In this document: one piece after another, positions 8,220 through 15,805 of the stretch
Numbering within the stretch: the first letter of the stretch is position 1
Layout: every line of letters starts with the position of its first letter
NCBI GenBank assembly: GCA_005882895.1
Contig: VBBD01000031.1
Span: forward strand, 3,110 to 43,188
Origin: Candidatus Bathyarchaeota archaeon
GTDB taxonomy: Archaea; Thermoproteota; Bathyarchaeia; 40CM-2-53-6
Length of the DNA stretch: 40,079 bases
Reading direction: 5' to 3'
Position numbers and translations under genes: made by a program
Notes under the pieces: model-generated
What the model saw: the letters and a program-made list of their open reading frames with translations, nothing else
Database searches by the model: none
What the model was told of the DNA's origin: nothing

Positions 8220-8846
8220 GTGCCATCCATGCCGGACGCCTCCGCGGGTCCAGATGATGAGATGATTCTGAAATTCGCTGTCGAACTATTCAGACAGCTC
8301 GGGATAACCAAGCCTGAGCCGGATACAGTCGTCTGGGATGATGGCATGAGCCCTGACCTTGTAGTGGTCAAGCTTGGAGAGGTGAGGCTGCCACGGAGCA
8401 TGAGGGGCCGGTTGACAGCTGAAGACTGGAAGCCACTACTGGCACCGTCAATTATTTACGATTATTTTCTATTGCGCGATCCGATCCGCGATTACGCCCT
8501 GCGTGTATTCCTACCGCTCGCCATCGGGTTTAGTTTAGTAGGATTTGATGCGATTCAGATAATACGTTCTTCTCAGCCAGAATATGTTCGAGAACTCAAC
8601 CTCGCAAACCTCGTTATCTTGCTGCTCTATATCCCAGTAATCGTGCTGTACGTCAGAAGACGTTGGAGAAGTCTCTTCTACGCCGCGGACAGGCTAGCAG
8701 CAGAAAAGGTTGGAAGAGCTGTGCTTCTAGCAACCCTCACAAAATACGGACAGACAATCTCCGCTACGGGATATCCGCTGAAACGTCTGCATCTTCGGCC
8801 CACCGTGGGCCAGAGAATTGAGCGCCTTCAGAAAGACCTCCGATAG
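8220..8846 (+). CDS. Membrane protein resembling an M48 peptidase without zinc ligands
   Basis: 208 residues from GTG 8220 (ATG 8229 also fits); a TATA element (cttatac, 8191-8197) lies at leaderless distance. The layout follows M48 (HtpX/Ste24-like) peptidases. LTAEDWKPLLAPSIIYDY (residues 65-82) sits where these have L-x-x-E-L-x-x-v-l-x-HExxH. Two membrane helices follow (residues about 95-110 and 128-146), then FYAADRLAAEKVGRAVLL in place of the E-x-x-x-AD helix, and the ending LRPTVGQRIERL. Both His, the Glu between them and the third-ligand Glu are absent. If the homology is right this is a pseudoenzyme; the similarity is by eye only. Confidence 0.65.
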   Translation: MPSMPDASAGPDDEMILKFAVELFRQLGITKPEPDTVVWDDGMSPDLVVVKLGEVRLPRSMRGRLTAEDWKPLLAPSIIYDYFLLRDPIRDYALRVFLPLAIGFSLVGFDAIQIIRSSQPEYVRELNLANLVILLLYIPVIVLYVRRRWRSLFYAADRLAAEKVGRAVLLATLTKYGQTISATGYPLKRLHLRPTVGQRIERLQKDLR

Positions 8847-8879
8847 TTCTAATTATTCCGGATTAACCTCACCGATCAA

Positions 8880-10754
8880 ATGATCCCCACCCCCGCTGCC
8901 AAACTGGCCAGCGACTCTATCACTAGCCCGTCCGGCCCGGCTTATCGTCCTTTGGATATTGACACTCTCTACTATACGCGTTCCATGTTCACTCTTCGCT
9001 GGTCTGTTGACGGTGAGCATCTCTATTTCGAGACGAATATTACCGGCAGATACAATATCTGGCGTGTCCCGAGCTCTGGCGGTTGGCCCGTCCAGCTTAC
9101 AGTCAGCGATGAGAGAAACGATCTCTGGGATCCCTCGCCCGACGGTCGCCATATCCTGTACTCGCAAGACTCTCAGGGCGACGAGAAACCCAACCTCTAC
9201 CTGCTCGATCTGACAGAGTACACTACCCGGAATATCACGGTGACCGAGAAGATCGGTCATAGAGACATGAAATGGAATCCCGATGGTAGATCTCTATTCT
9301 ACGCAGCAGAGCGAGACATACCCGGAACCTACCCCATCTTCCAACATGACCTCGCGACTGGGACTGTAAAGAAGATCATCAGCAGCGATACAGGTGACTG
9401 CGAAGCCCTCGAGCCGAGCCTCGACGGGAAAAAACTCGCTTTTTCCAGAACAAGAAACTACCAGTACGCTGGCGTCAGCGTCCACGATATGGAGACAGGA
9501 CGCGAGACAGTGCTCGCCGCGATAGACGATCGTTCCACCAGCATCGTCGGTGGCTGGACCCGCGACAACCGTCGAGTATACGTTACGAGCAACGCGAACG
9601 ACAAGGGAATAGACGCTGTCGCCCTCCTCGATCTCAAAGAGAACCCGGAATTCCAATGGCTGACCCTCCAGGACTGGGACAGCCAGCTCGTCGACACCAG
9701 CCCAGCCGAAGATAAGTACGCGTACATTGTCAACCAGGCAGGCAACCTCCACCTCTACATCCGCGATCTGAAAGGCGAGCAAGAAGAGATACCTCCCGGC
9801 CATGGAGTCGTCCGCGCTGCTCGCTTCTCCCCCGACGGCAAACAGCTCGCTATAATACACGGGTCCGGCGACAGTCCCCATGATATCTGGGTCTACGATC
9901 TCAAAGCCCGCACCCTCAAACAAATCACCTACTCGCTAGTCGGAGGATTAAACCAGGACAACTTCGTCCAACCCCACCTCGTCGTATATCCAGCCCAGGA
10001 CCAGACCCCGATCTCCAGCTTCCTCTACATCCCCGCCAACATCAAACCCGACAGATCCCACCCGGCAATCGTCTATCCCCACGGCGGACCCCAGTGGCAA
10101 CACTACAACAGCTGGTACCCCAACATCCAATACCTGACGAGTCACGGTTACCTCGTCATCGCTCCAAACTACCGCGGATCAACAGGGTTCGGACGCGAAT
10201 ACATGGAATCCCTACGCAAAGACGCTGGCAAAGGCGATCTCAACGACCTCGTCGCAGCCGTCGACTATCTCAAAACCACCGGTTATGTTGATCCAAAGAG
10301 AATCGCGATAATGGGCGGGTCCTGGGGAGGATACCTCACCTTGATGGCGCTGACTAAGACCCCGGAGATATGGGCTGCCGGAGTCAGTATCGTCCCCCTC
10401 GCCAACTGGTTCACGGCCCACGAGAACGAGGACCCGGTCCTCCAGAAGAATGACGAATGGCTCATGGGTAATCCCATAACTGATCGCGAGCTCTGGCGTG
10501 ACCGCTCGCCAATATTCTTCGCCGACAAGATTCGTGCACCCCTCCTCCTACTCGCCGGCCAACACGACATCCGATGCCCCGTAGAAGAAACACAACAGAT
10601 GGCAGAAGCAGCCCGGAAAAACGGGATAACAGTCGAGGTCAAGATTTACGAAAATGAAGGCCATGGATTCGTGCGACGAGAGAACGAGATAGACTCGATC
10701 AAGCGAGCAGCAAGATTCCTGGACACTCACGTCGGACGACAAAGAAACGCTTGA
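8880..10754 (+). CDS. S9-family serine peptidase (acylaminoacyl-peptidase/DPP-like)
   Basis: 624 residues from ATG. The N-terminal half is a WD40/TolB-like beta-propeller, with repeats such as WSVDGEHLYF, PSPDGRHILY, WNPDGRSLFY and FSPDGKQLAI. The C-terminal alpha/beta-hydrolase domain has nucleophile Ser481 (GGSWGGYL), Asp563 (GQHDIRCPVEE) and His595 (NEGHGF), the full S9 triad; HGGPQWQHYN supplies the oxyanion region. No signal peptide is seen, so it should act in the cytoplasm on oligopeptides or N-acylated peptides. Length is normal for the S9C group. It stands alone and converges on a small membrane-protein gene. Confidence 0.95.
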   Translation: MIPTPAAKLASDSITSPSGPAYRPLDIDTLYYTRSMFTLRWSVDGEHLYFETNITGRYNIWRVPSSGGWPVQLTVSDERNDLWDPSPDGRHILYSQDSQGDEKPNLYLLDLTEYTTRNITVTEKIGHRDMKWNPDGRSLFYAAERDIPGTYPIFQHDLATGTVKKIISSDTGDCEALEPSLDGKKLAFSRTRNYQYAGVSVHDMETGRETVLAAIDDRSTSIVGGWTRDNRRVYVTSNANDKGIDAVALLDLKENPEFQWLTLQDWDSQLVDTSPAEDKYAYIVNQAGNLHLYIRDLKGEQEEIPPGHGVVRAARFSPDGKQLAIIHGSGDSPHDIWVYDLKARTLKQITYSLVGGLNQDNFVQPHLVVYPAQDQTPISSFLYIPANIKPDRSHPAIVYPHGGPQWQHYNSWYPNIQYLTSHGYLVIAPNYRGSTGFGREYMESLRKDAGKGDLNDLVAAVDYLKTTGYVDPKRIAIMGGSWGGYLTLMALTKTPEIWAAGVSIVPLANWFTAHENEDPVLQKNDEWLMGNPITDRELWRDRSPIFFADKIRAPLLLLAGQHDIRCPVEETQQMAEAARKNGITVEVKIYENEGHGFVRRENEIDSIKRAARFLDTHVGRQRNA

Positions 10755-10775
10755 TTGGTCAGTTCGGACCCTGTT

Positions 10776-11063
10776 TTACGCGAAAGGTATGGACAACCAT
10801 AGTTCTAGGGTCACAATGATCGCGCCGAAGCCGATGAGGGAGTAGTTCATCTGGTCTTTTCTTATGATTCGCGATCCGAGGACCCCTGCTACTGCGAGCA
10901 TTAGGCCGAACCAGGCGACGAAATGGATCAGGAATCCAACAACCACTGTTGCGGCACCAAGCCAGCGAGGAACAAATCTAACAGTGGCATTGAAGAGTTC
11001 GAGTATTATCGCGCCGAGTATCACGCCGATTAGGAACCATCCAAAGCGTCCGGTAGAAGCCAA
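10776..11063 (-). CDS. Small three-helix membrane protein
   Basis: 95 residues from TTG 11063. Hydrophobic helices lie around FGWFLIGVILGAIILELF, WLGAATVVVGFLIHFVAWFGLMLAVAGVL and YSLIGFGAIIVTLELWL. A TATA-like gattaaag element lies on the minus strand roughly 40 bases upstream. No family is recognised. It converges on the S9 peptidase gene with a 21-base gap. Confidence 0.65.
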   Translation of the reverse strand: MASTGRFGWFLIGVILGAIILELFNATVRFVPRWLGAATVVVGFLIHFVAWFGLMLAVAGVLGSRIIRKDQMNYSLIGFGAIIVTLELWLSIPFA

Positions 11064-11149
11064 GACCTCTCCCCTTCGACCATGTCGTCCCCGCCCGGTC
11101 TTTAATCACGTGTGACCGTCGTCAAGTCCCAGGCAAGAGCGGCTCTACG

Positions 11150-12292
11150 CTAGATTGCAGGAGTTGGCGCTTCGTTATGTGCGACTACAGCCTCGGCCGG
11201 CTTCCTTCTCAGCAAGAGAAAGGCGGACAGTACCGCGACTAAGGTGGCAACGCCTATTCCGCCATAGAGTAGAGGCATCGAGAGAATGCTAGCAGGTTGA
11301 ATCGGGGCAGCAATCACCGTGACACTGATCGACGTATTATGCACAGAGTATCCTCCATCGCCCTCGACCCGGACAGTGTAAGTTCCCGGGGAACCCTTGC
11401 ACGAGAGAATCGACGTATCCGAACTACCGTTCTGGAGACTGTTTGCGGAAAAGGAACAGGAAATGCCGCTAGCGGATGACCTAGCTGAGAGTTTAACGGT
11501 CGCAGTGAACCCGTACAGCCGGTGGAGGGTAATAGTTGAATTGCCAAAAGTGTTCGCAGCACTATTCACACTTGTCGGAAGAGCGCCAAGATCAAAATCT
11601 GGAATGTGAGCGTTCCTCCAAACATTATTGTCGACCATGGCGATCGCAAAATCGATCTCCGCGATCCCGGTAATTATAGTTCTAAGGGAGAAGTTGATCT
11701 CGATCAGAAAGCCTGAGGATCGGTCGAATGCAAAACCCGCATGTTCCAGATAGGAGACTCCTAGGTAGGATCCTGGCGCAGAATAGTTGAGGAAGTTTGT
11801 GTTTCTCGGAGAGCCTAGGACCATCTCATTTATCGTCTTGTTAAATGTGGGAGCGGAGAGAGTATACCAAATTTGCTCAGGAGCTGCAAGGCCTCCCGCC
11901 AGCAAGAAATAATCTCTAGCACCAAGAGAGAAAGCCGTAATGTTAGACTCCCCCGTCGCCACGTTCACGAGTGCTCCTGCATGAGCGCCTGTTCCATTCT
12001 TGTATATCGAGATGAGTTCCAGGATAACCCCCGTTTGCCCAGATATCCCAACTACCTGAACCGCGGCATACGCGGTATCATTCAGGCTGTTCAGGCTAGC
12101 CCCGAACGACTGGCAGACTGAGGAGATCGACGAGTGGCAGGAATCCTTGAGAACCTTGTACTGGGCAAATTGCCCAGGGTCAACGGCAGGAAGATACGAC
12201 GTAGTGGCACGGGTGGAAAGGATCGAAGCAGAAAGAACTAGGGAAACGAGTGCGAAGAAATAGACGACACGCAATAAGTCAGATCGGTACAC
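11150..12292 (-). CDS. Secreted protein with C-terminal membrane anchor
   Basis: 380 residues from ATG. It has a clear signal peptide (VVYFFALVSLVLSASIL, cleavage probably before TTSYLPAV), a long Asn/Ser/Thr-rich outside region with many N-glycosylation sequons (NGT, NIT, NKT, NYS, NFS, NST), a C-terminal Ig-like module (TLHRLYGFTATVKLSA to TYTVRVEGDG) and a single helix LLYGGIGVATLVAVLSAFLL followed by RRK. The architecture matches the truncated surface protein at the left edge. Cysteine pairs (C52/C60 region and the CSF...LSC pair) could form disulfides. Function is unknown; a cell-surface role is inferred. Confidence 0.8.
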   Translation of the reverse strand: MYRSDLLRVVYFFALVSLVLSASILSTRATTSYLPAVDPGQFAQYKVLKDSCHSSISSVCQSFGASLNSLNDTAYAAVQVVGISGQTGVILELISIYKNGTGAHAGALVNVATGESNITAFSLGARDYFLLAGGLAAPEQIWYTLSAPTFNKTINEMVLGSPRNTNFLNYSAPGSYLGVSYLEHAGFAFDRSSGFLIEINFSLRTIITGIAEIDFAIAMVDNNVWRNAHIPDFDLGALPTSVNSAANTFGNSTITLHRLYGFTATVKLSARSSASGISCSFSANSLQNGSSDTSILSCKGSPGTYTVRVEGDGGYSVHNTSISVTVIAAPIQPASILSMPLLYGGIGVATLVAVLSAFLLLRRKPAEAVVAHNEAPTPAI

Positions 12293-12343
12293 GATATCCG
12301 GAGAAGAGAATGGGAATCCGCGTATTTAGACAGTGCGCAAGAT

Positions 12344-12577
12344 CTAGCTGTCGGGTTGGTCTAGTTCTGCTTCTTCAGCTTCCTCTTCGAGCATCGAGAA
12401 AACGTCGTCCACTATCTCGAAGAGCAATCGCGTCTCCTCGTAGTCGGCTGGAAGGACTGGGGGGTTGACCTCGACTCTCCCGTCCTTGTTCAGCGTGAAT
12501 CTGGTTTTGAGTGTTGATTCCGCGAGCTTCTTGTTAGCCCTCTCCCACCAAGAATCCGGTTTCTCAGCTGACTTCAA
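12344..12577 (-). CDS. Small acidic protein of unknown function
   Basis: 77 residues from TTG. The N-terminal half is amphipathic and basic (WWERANKKLAESTLKTRFTL), a short strand pair follows (NKDGRVEVNPP), and the C-terminal helix is strongly acidic (DDVFSMLEEEAEEAELD). No family is recognised. It is followed about 50 bases downstream by the secreted-protein gene on the same strand. Confidence 0.55.
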   Translation of the reverse strand: MKSAEKPDSWWERANKKLAESTLKTRFTLNKDGRVEVNPPVLPADYEETRLLFEIVDDVFSMLEEEAEEAELDQPDS

Positions 12578-12745
12578 CGACTAAACACTTCACTGGGGAG
12601 CGGTGTTGAATTACGACAAGAAAAAGGTTTGGCGAGGCGTCAGCTCGATCCTGGCAGTTCGGGAAGAGCGTGGTAGTCTTGGACCTTTACAGAATCAACA
12701 GCTGGCGGAGAAGCTTAAGCGTGGGTGCCCTGCCCGAAAATCTGC

Positions 12746-13236
12746 ATGGTAGCCGTTGGGTCCGTCAAGGGGTACGAAAAATATGGGTGGGCTATTCTCT
12801 TCGTCTTTTGGGCACTTCACCTAGTCCTGTCTGCGCGCGACTTTCTTCCCAGTCTGCAGGATCTCTGCATTGCGTGCCTTCCAGGGGCGCAAACGCCGAT
12901 ACAGGCCGTCACCGGGGCGACTTGGAGCCAGCTAGTTCCTCGAATCCCAAGTTCGCAAATTTTCTGGGTTCCGCTCTAGTCGATGACGGTATTTCCGGCG
13001 TCGGCCTTGCCGTTTTTGGAATGGTTGTTTCCCTGACAGGCTACAGGAAGGGCGAAAAATGGGCATGGTACGTATCATGGTCCATGCCGATCGGCATACT
13101 CGCGGCCCAGCTCAACGTGTACGCGCTTACCGGGTCCATCATGGTGATTTATCTCGCTACAGTGTTCACCATTGTATCGCTTCTGGCGCTCCTTCTCCCT
13201 TTCAGACAGTTTTTCCCCCGAAAGTCGCTTCGCTAA
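12746..13236 (+). pseudogene. Four-helix membrane protein split by a frameshift
   Basis: Two overlapping frames together make one sensible membrane protein. The first frame, from ATG 12746, gives a charged start (GSVKGYEKYG), helix WAILFVFWALHLVLSA and a loop up to WSQLVPRIPSS, then soon hits a stop. The second continues from about 12960 with NFLGSALVDDGISGVGLAVF and three helices, ending at 13236. One base must be gained, or two removed, to join them, most likely near 12955-12970 (the aaatttt run). This is either a sequencing error, a recent mutation or, less likely, recoding. Upstream of the switch the second frame reads as Ser/Arg-rich nonsense. The joined product would be about 163 residues of unknown function. 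Confidence 0.6.
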
Positions 13237-13878
13237 TCATGATTTCGTCTTTTTTGAAACCAGTCGGGAATAGAGGTTTCCCGTGCGTCGAACGAAGAAC
13301 GTCAGACCCCACAATACATACCTTAGGCTCGTGCCGCCTATCAGGGTGGTCCAAAACGGGGGAAGAAGCGATACGAAGAAGATTGCCGCGACGATTATCT
13401 CAAGGTTCCTCATCAACCGGTATTTGTGAACTAGATCAGGCGCGACCAGATTCCTCTCCTCTATGGTTAGGACGTGCGTGAAAGCTGCTAGAATGATCCA
13501 GATCGCACCTAGGTCGAGGCCATAGGTCGCAGACGCAGCATCTTGCGGAAGGGGCGAAGAGGCTACCCCATTCAAGCCGAACGAGAGCTGGTTGAACAGG
13601 TATGGTTCGATGGCGACGAGGAACAGCATTATTGTGTTGAGCGAGCGGGTCCTGCCTGTTTCAACCGGCAGAACCGACATAGTTTCAGTGTAGCGGAACC
13701 AGACGAAGATCAGGATGAGAAAGCTGAAGCCAAACGTGGCAATATTCCCGAACAGTGCCTGCGTATCATTCGGCCTGTTCGCAATCAGGTTGAGCGCGCC
13801 GATAGATAGGGCGAGCCCGAAGATTAGGTCGGATAGGGACTGGATGCGCGGCCGCGGACGCTGAGCCTCACCAGATAT
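13237..13878 (-). CDS. TMEM175/DUF1211-family potassium channel-like protein, start codon unclear
   Basis: The frame encodes about 213 residues with the TMEM175 hallmark first helix RIQSLSDLIFGLALSIGAL (R-x-x-S/F-S-D), then FGFSFLILIFVWFRYTE and TRSLNTIMLFLVAIEPYLF, which match the family's second and third helices, and three more hydrophobic segments. Members are leak K+ channels of the cell membrane. The ATG at 13680 lies after the second helix and would delete the selectivity-filter helix. Upstream of the SD motif no ATG/GTG/TTG is in frame; ATA 13878 or ATC 13881, seven to nine bases after an aaggag sequence, are the only AUN-like codons before the next stop (13887). The gene ends against the frameshifted gene on the other strand with no spacer. 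Confidence 0.75.
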   Translation of the reverse strand: MSGEAQRPRPRIQSLSDLIFGLALSIGALNLIANRPNDTQALFGNIATFGFSFLILIFVWFRYTETMSVLPVETGRTRSLNTIMLFLVAIEPYLFNQLSFGLNGVASSPLPQDAASATYGLDLGAIWIILAAFTHVLTIEERNLVAPDLVHKYRLMRNLEIIVAAIFFVSLLPPFWTTLIGGTSLRYVLWGLTFFVRRTGNLYSRLVSKKTKS

Positions 13879-14018
13879 GATAGCTCACTCCTTGAAACTC
13901 CTAAGAAACAAATGGGTTTGAATCGAAAGGGATTGGATCAAGCCCGTCATCTAGGTGCGACCCTCATCATGTGCACCGCTTCGGCTAACACTTGCTCATA
14001 TAGATAGGAGGGGCTGAA

Positions 14019-14309
14019 TCAACTGCGATCAAGGGCGTCCCTCAAGTCCCTCAGTGCTGGGCCCGAGTCGACGCCTCGGTCTGTCATCATCACCAGAATC
14101 TCATGGTAGGTGGATCCGGCAAGTCTGGCCGCACGCCTGACAGTCCATCGTCCCTCTGATATCATCTTGAGCGCCTTAGTCATCTTCCATTCTTGCACCG
14201 CCGTGTCAAGCAGCTTCCGCACCACCTCGGCTCTCTCGGACCTCTCTTTCTCTATCTGCTGAATGTCCTTGAGAAGGTCTTCCGGGATTCTGGTCGTCAG
14301 AACTTCCAT
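14019..14309 (-). CDS. Ribbon-helix-helix/UPF0175-type antitoxin-like regulator
   Basis: 96 residues from ATG. The N-terminus MEVLTTRIPEDLLKDI followed by ERSERAEVVRKLLDTAVQEW is a ribbon-helix-helix DNA-binding unit. The C-terminal half has the UPF0175 helix pattern ALKMISEGRWTVRRAARLAG followed by YHEILVMMTDRGVD. UPF0175 proteins usually pair with PIN-type toxins. Here no PIN gene is adjacent; the upstream neighbour on the same strand is a HExxH protein 84 bases away. A TATA-like tgtatact (14325-14332, minus strand) gives it its own promoter next to an inverted repeat, consistent with self-regulation. Confidence 0.75.
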   Translation of the reverse strand: MEVLTTRIPEDLLKDIQQIEKERSERAEVVRKLLDTAVQEWKMTKALKMISEGRWTVRRAARLAGSTYHEILVMMTDRGVDSGPALRDLRDALDRS

Positions 14310-14354
14310 CTAGCCATCCTTCAAGTATACAATAGATGGGGTACGATACTATAG

Positions 14355-14397
14355 GGTAGCCGTCGAGATCGTTTTCGCCCATCCTGGACAGGCTACC
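14355..14397. repeat. Inverted repeat upstream of the RHH gene
   Basis: GGTAGCC at 14355-14361 and its perfect complement GGCTACC at 14391-14397 are separated by 29 bases. The right arm covers the stop codon of the HExxH gene and the left arm lies about 45 bases before the RHH start. It could be an operator for the RHH protein or an RNA stem between the two genes. Confidence 0.45.
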
Positions 14398-15004
14398 GGC
14401 CGATGGCCTCCGCAACATATGACTCGCTTGATGGAAACTGGGATTTGAGGACCACATCAAGTTTGTCTGCCCATTGTCTCATGTACGCTTTCTCCAATCT
14501 TTGCACCATCCCCTCCTCGACATACCGGGCAAGGCTTCTCTGCTGGAACTTCACGTGTAACACCTCATGGGTAAGAGTTGAAATCGCTGCGGTTGCTATT
14601 TCTCCTACAAGCTTCCTCTGTGCAAGGGTCAGCTGGATAAGAGAAGTCGCGAACAGTTCTGTTCCTTCTTTCCGAATCCTGTCTTTGCTGATCCTCAGTG
14701 GGTAGAGGCTGATCTGCGCGAGAGAATGACTGTAGCTTCCATATAGTATTCTGGAGGGTTGCCGTCTCAGCTGTTTTGCTGGAAAGATCATTACACGCAG
14801 ATCAATCGATCGGTCTGAGCGAATTCCCTCTGAGGAAACAAGCGTACTCAATAATTCTCTGATCTCGCTGGACAGGATCAGTTTCAGTATGAAATTGGCG
14901 TAGCCCTGAAAGAACTCCCGCTCATAACGGGGAAATTTTACCAGTACATATTCCGGAGGCTTGGCCAGCCGCGCCCTGATCCGGATTTGAGATACGGAAC
15001 TCAT
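14393..15004 (-). CDS. Putative zinc metallopeptidase (HExxH, minigluzincin-like)
   Basis: 203 residues from ATG. The helix ISTLTHEVLHVKF carries H146-E147-x-x-H150, and RYVEEGMVQRL gives a Glu at 163/164 followed by Gly, the expected third ligand of gluzincin-like zinc peptidases (HExxH...EEG). The N-terminal 130 residues are predicted mixed helix/strand without membrane segments. No signal peptide is present, so action in the cytoplasm is inferred. It is followed by the RHH/UPF0175 gene on the same strand. ImmA/IrrE-like proteins that act with a DNA-binding partner are a functional analogy only. Confidence 0.7.
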   Translation of the reverse strand: MSSVSQIRIRARLAKPPEYVLVKFPRYEREFFQGYANFILKLILSSEIRELLSTLVSSEGIRSDRSIDLRVMIFPAKQLRRQPSRILYGSYSHSLAQISLYPLRISKDRIRKEGTELFATSLIQLTLAQRKLVGEIATAAISTLTHEVLHVKFQQRSLARYVEEGMVQRLEKAYMRQWADKLDVVLKSQFPSSESYVAEAIGR

Positions 15005-15288
15005 GATCTTCTCTCTTTGTTCAAATGGTCATCGAAATTTCTACAGCTGCAAGTTTCGATGGCTAGGGTCCAGTCGCCAGTCCTTCTTCTTGTGCAGTCT
15101 TTCTCACTCTCTTTTCAATCTCATCCCTTATCCTCCGGACCCCTCAATCGATCAGCCCTCCGATCCTAAAAAAAACCCCTCAGCCTCGCAGTAAGAATCG
15201 CTCGTTAGCTCCTTGTGCCGGGTCGAGTCTCGTACGCGCCTCGCGTAAGATTTAGAGGATACGGTGCCCACCAGTAAGAAGACCGATA

Positions 15289-15474
15289 ATGGGCAACGCT
15301 CCGATGAAGAAGTCCCCGTTCAAGTCCACTCACCAGTCTCGAAAGGTGACATGTGAGAAGTGTGGGGAGACCTTTGATCGTTTCTTCTATGAGAAGATTC
15401 ACAAGGGCGTTTGCAGTGGGAAAGGAGCGCTGGCGCCAACTGCGGCGAACAGGTTTATTCGCGGCAAAGCATAG
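15289..15474 (+). CDS. Small C2HC zinc-finger protein
   Basis: 61 residues from ATG. A single CxxC...HxxxC finger (C22, C25, H38, C42; KVTCEKCGETFDRFFYEKIH) is flanked by basic termini. Such mini-proteins are common in archaea and often bind nucleic acid, but the target is unknown. The 284 bases upstream hold only a pyrimidine-rich stretch, an A8 tract (about 15168-15175) and a TATA-like element about 40 bases before the start. Confidence 0.6.
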   Translation: MGNAPMKKSPFKSTHQSRKVTCEKCGETFDRFFYEKIHKGVCSGKGALAPTAANRFIRGKA

Positions 15475-15805
15475 CCCGATAAGCCCATTTTCAGCCCTGA
15501 TTCCGGATCCAAGCCGACGATTTCCAGAACGGGAAAATCCACGCTGATCCCAAGGGGAACACACGGGTATCGAGAAACCCGAGACAAGCCCAGAACACCG
15601 CTTCCTCAAGAAAACAAGCCCGAATCGGTTTCAGACAGAAAGAGGATCTGGAAAATAAATTCGTATAACTTTTGCAGGACCCCCGTGTGAGAGAGCGGCC
15701 CCCGCCGGACGCAGGTGAAAGTAACCCCTGCGTGCGTTACATGAACGGTTTTTCCAAGAACGCCTCCTCGGGGAATTTCTCCGGAATTAAAGTTGAAGTG
15801 GAACC
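15475..15805. other. Intergenic region with overlapping inverted repeats and promoter elements
   Basis: No gene is seen in these 331 bases. A possible TATA element (cgtataact) lies at 15662-15670. Downstream, ACGCAGG (15709-15715) pairs with CCTGCGT (15727-15733), and GTAAC in its loop (15721-15725) pairs with GTTAC (15736-15740), so two stems compete. A second TATA-like element (aattaaag, 15785-15792) lies just before the aldo/keto reductase gene. Confidence 0.4.

Noticed and set aside
12950-12975. Programmed -1 frameshift in the split membrane gene
   Set aside because: In the first frame the codons are caa-att-ttc, which do not form a slippery X-XXY-YYZ heptamer; mutation or sequencing error is simpler.
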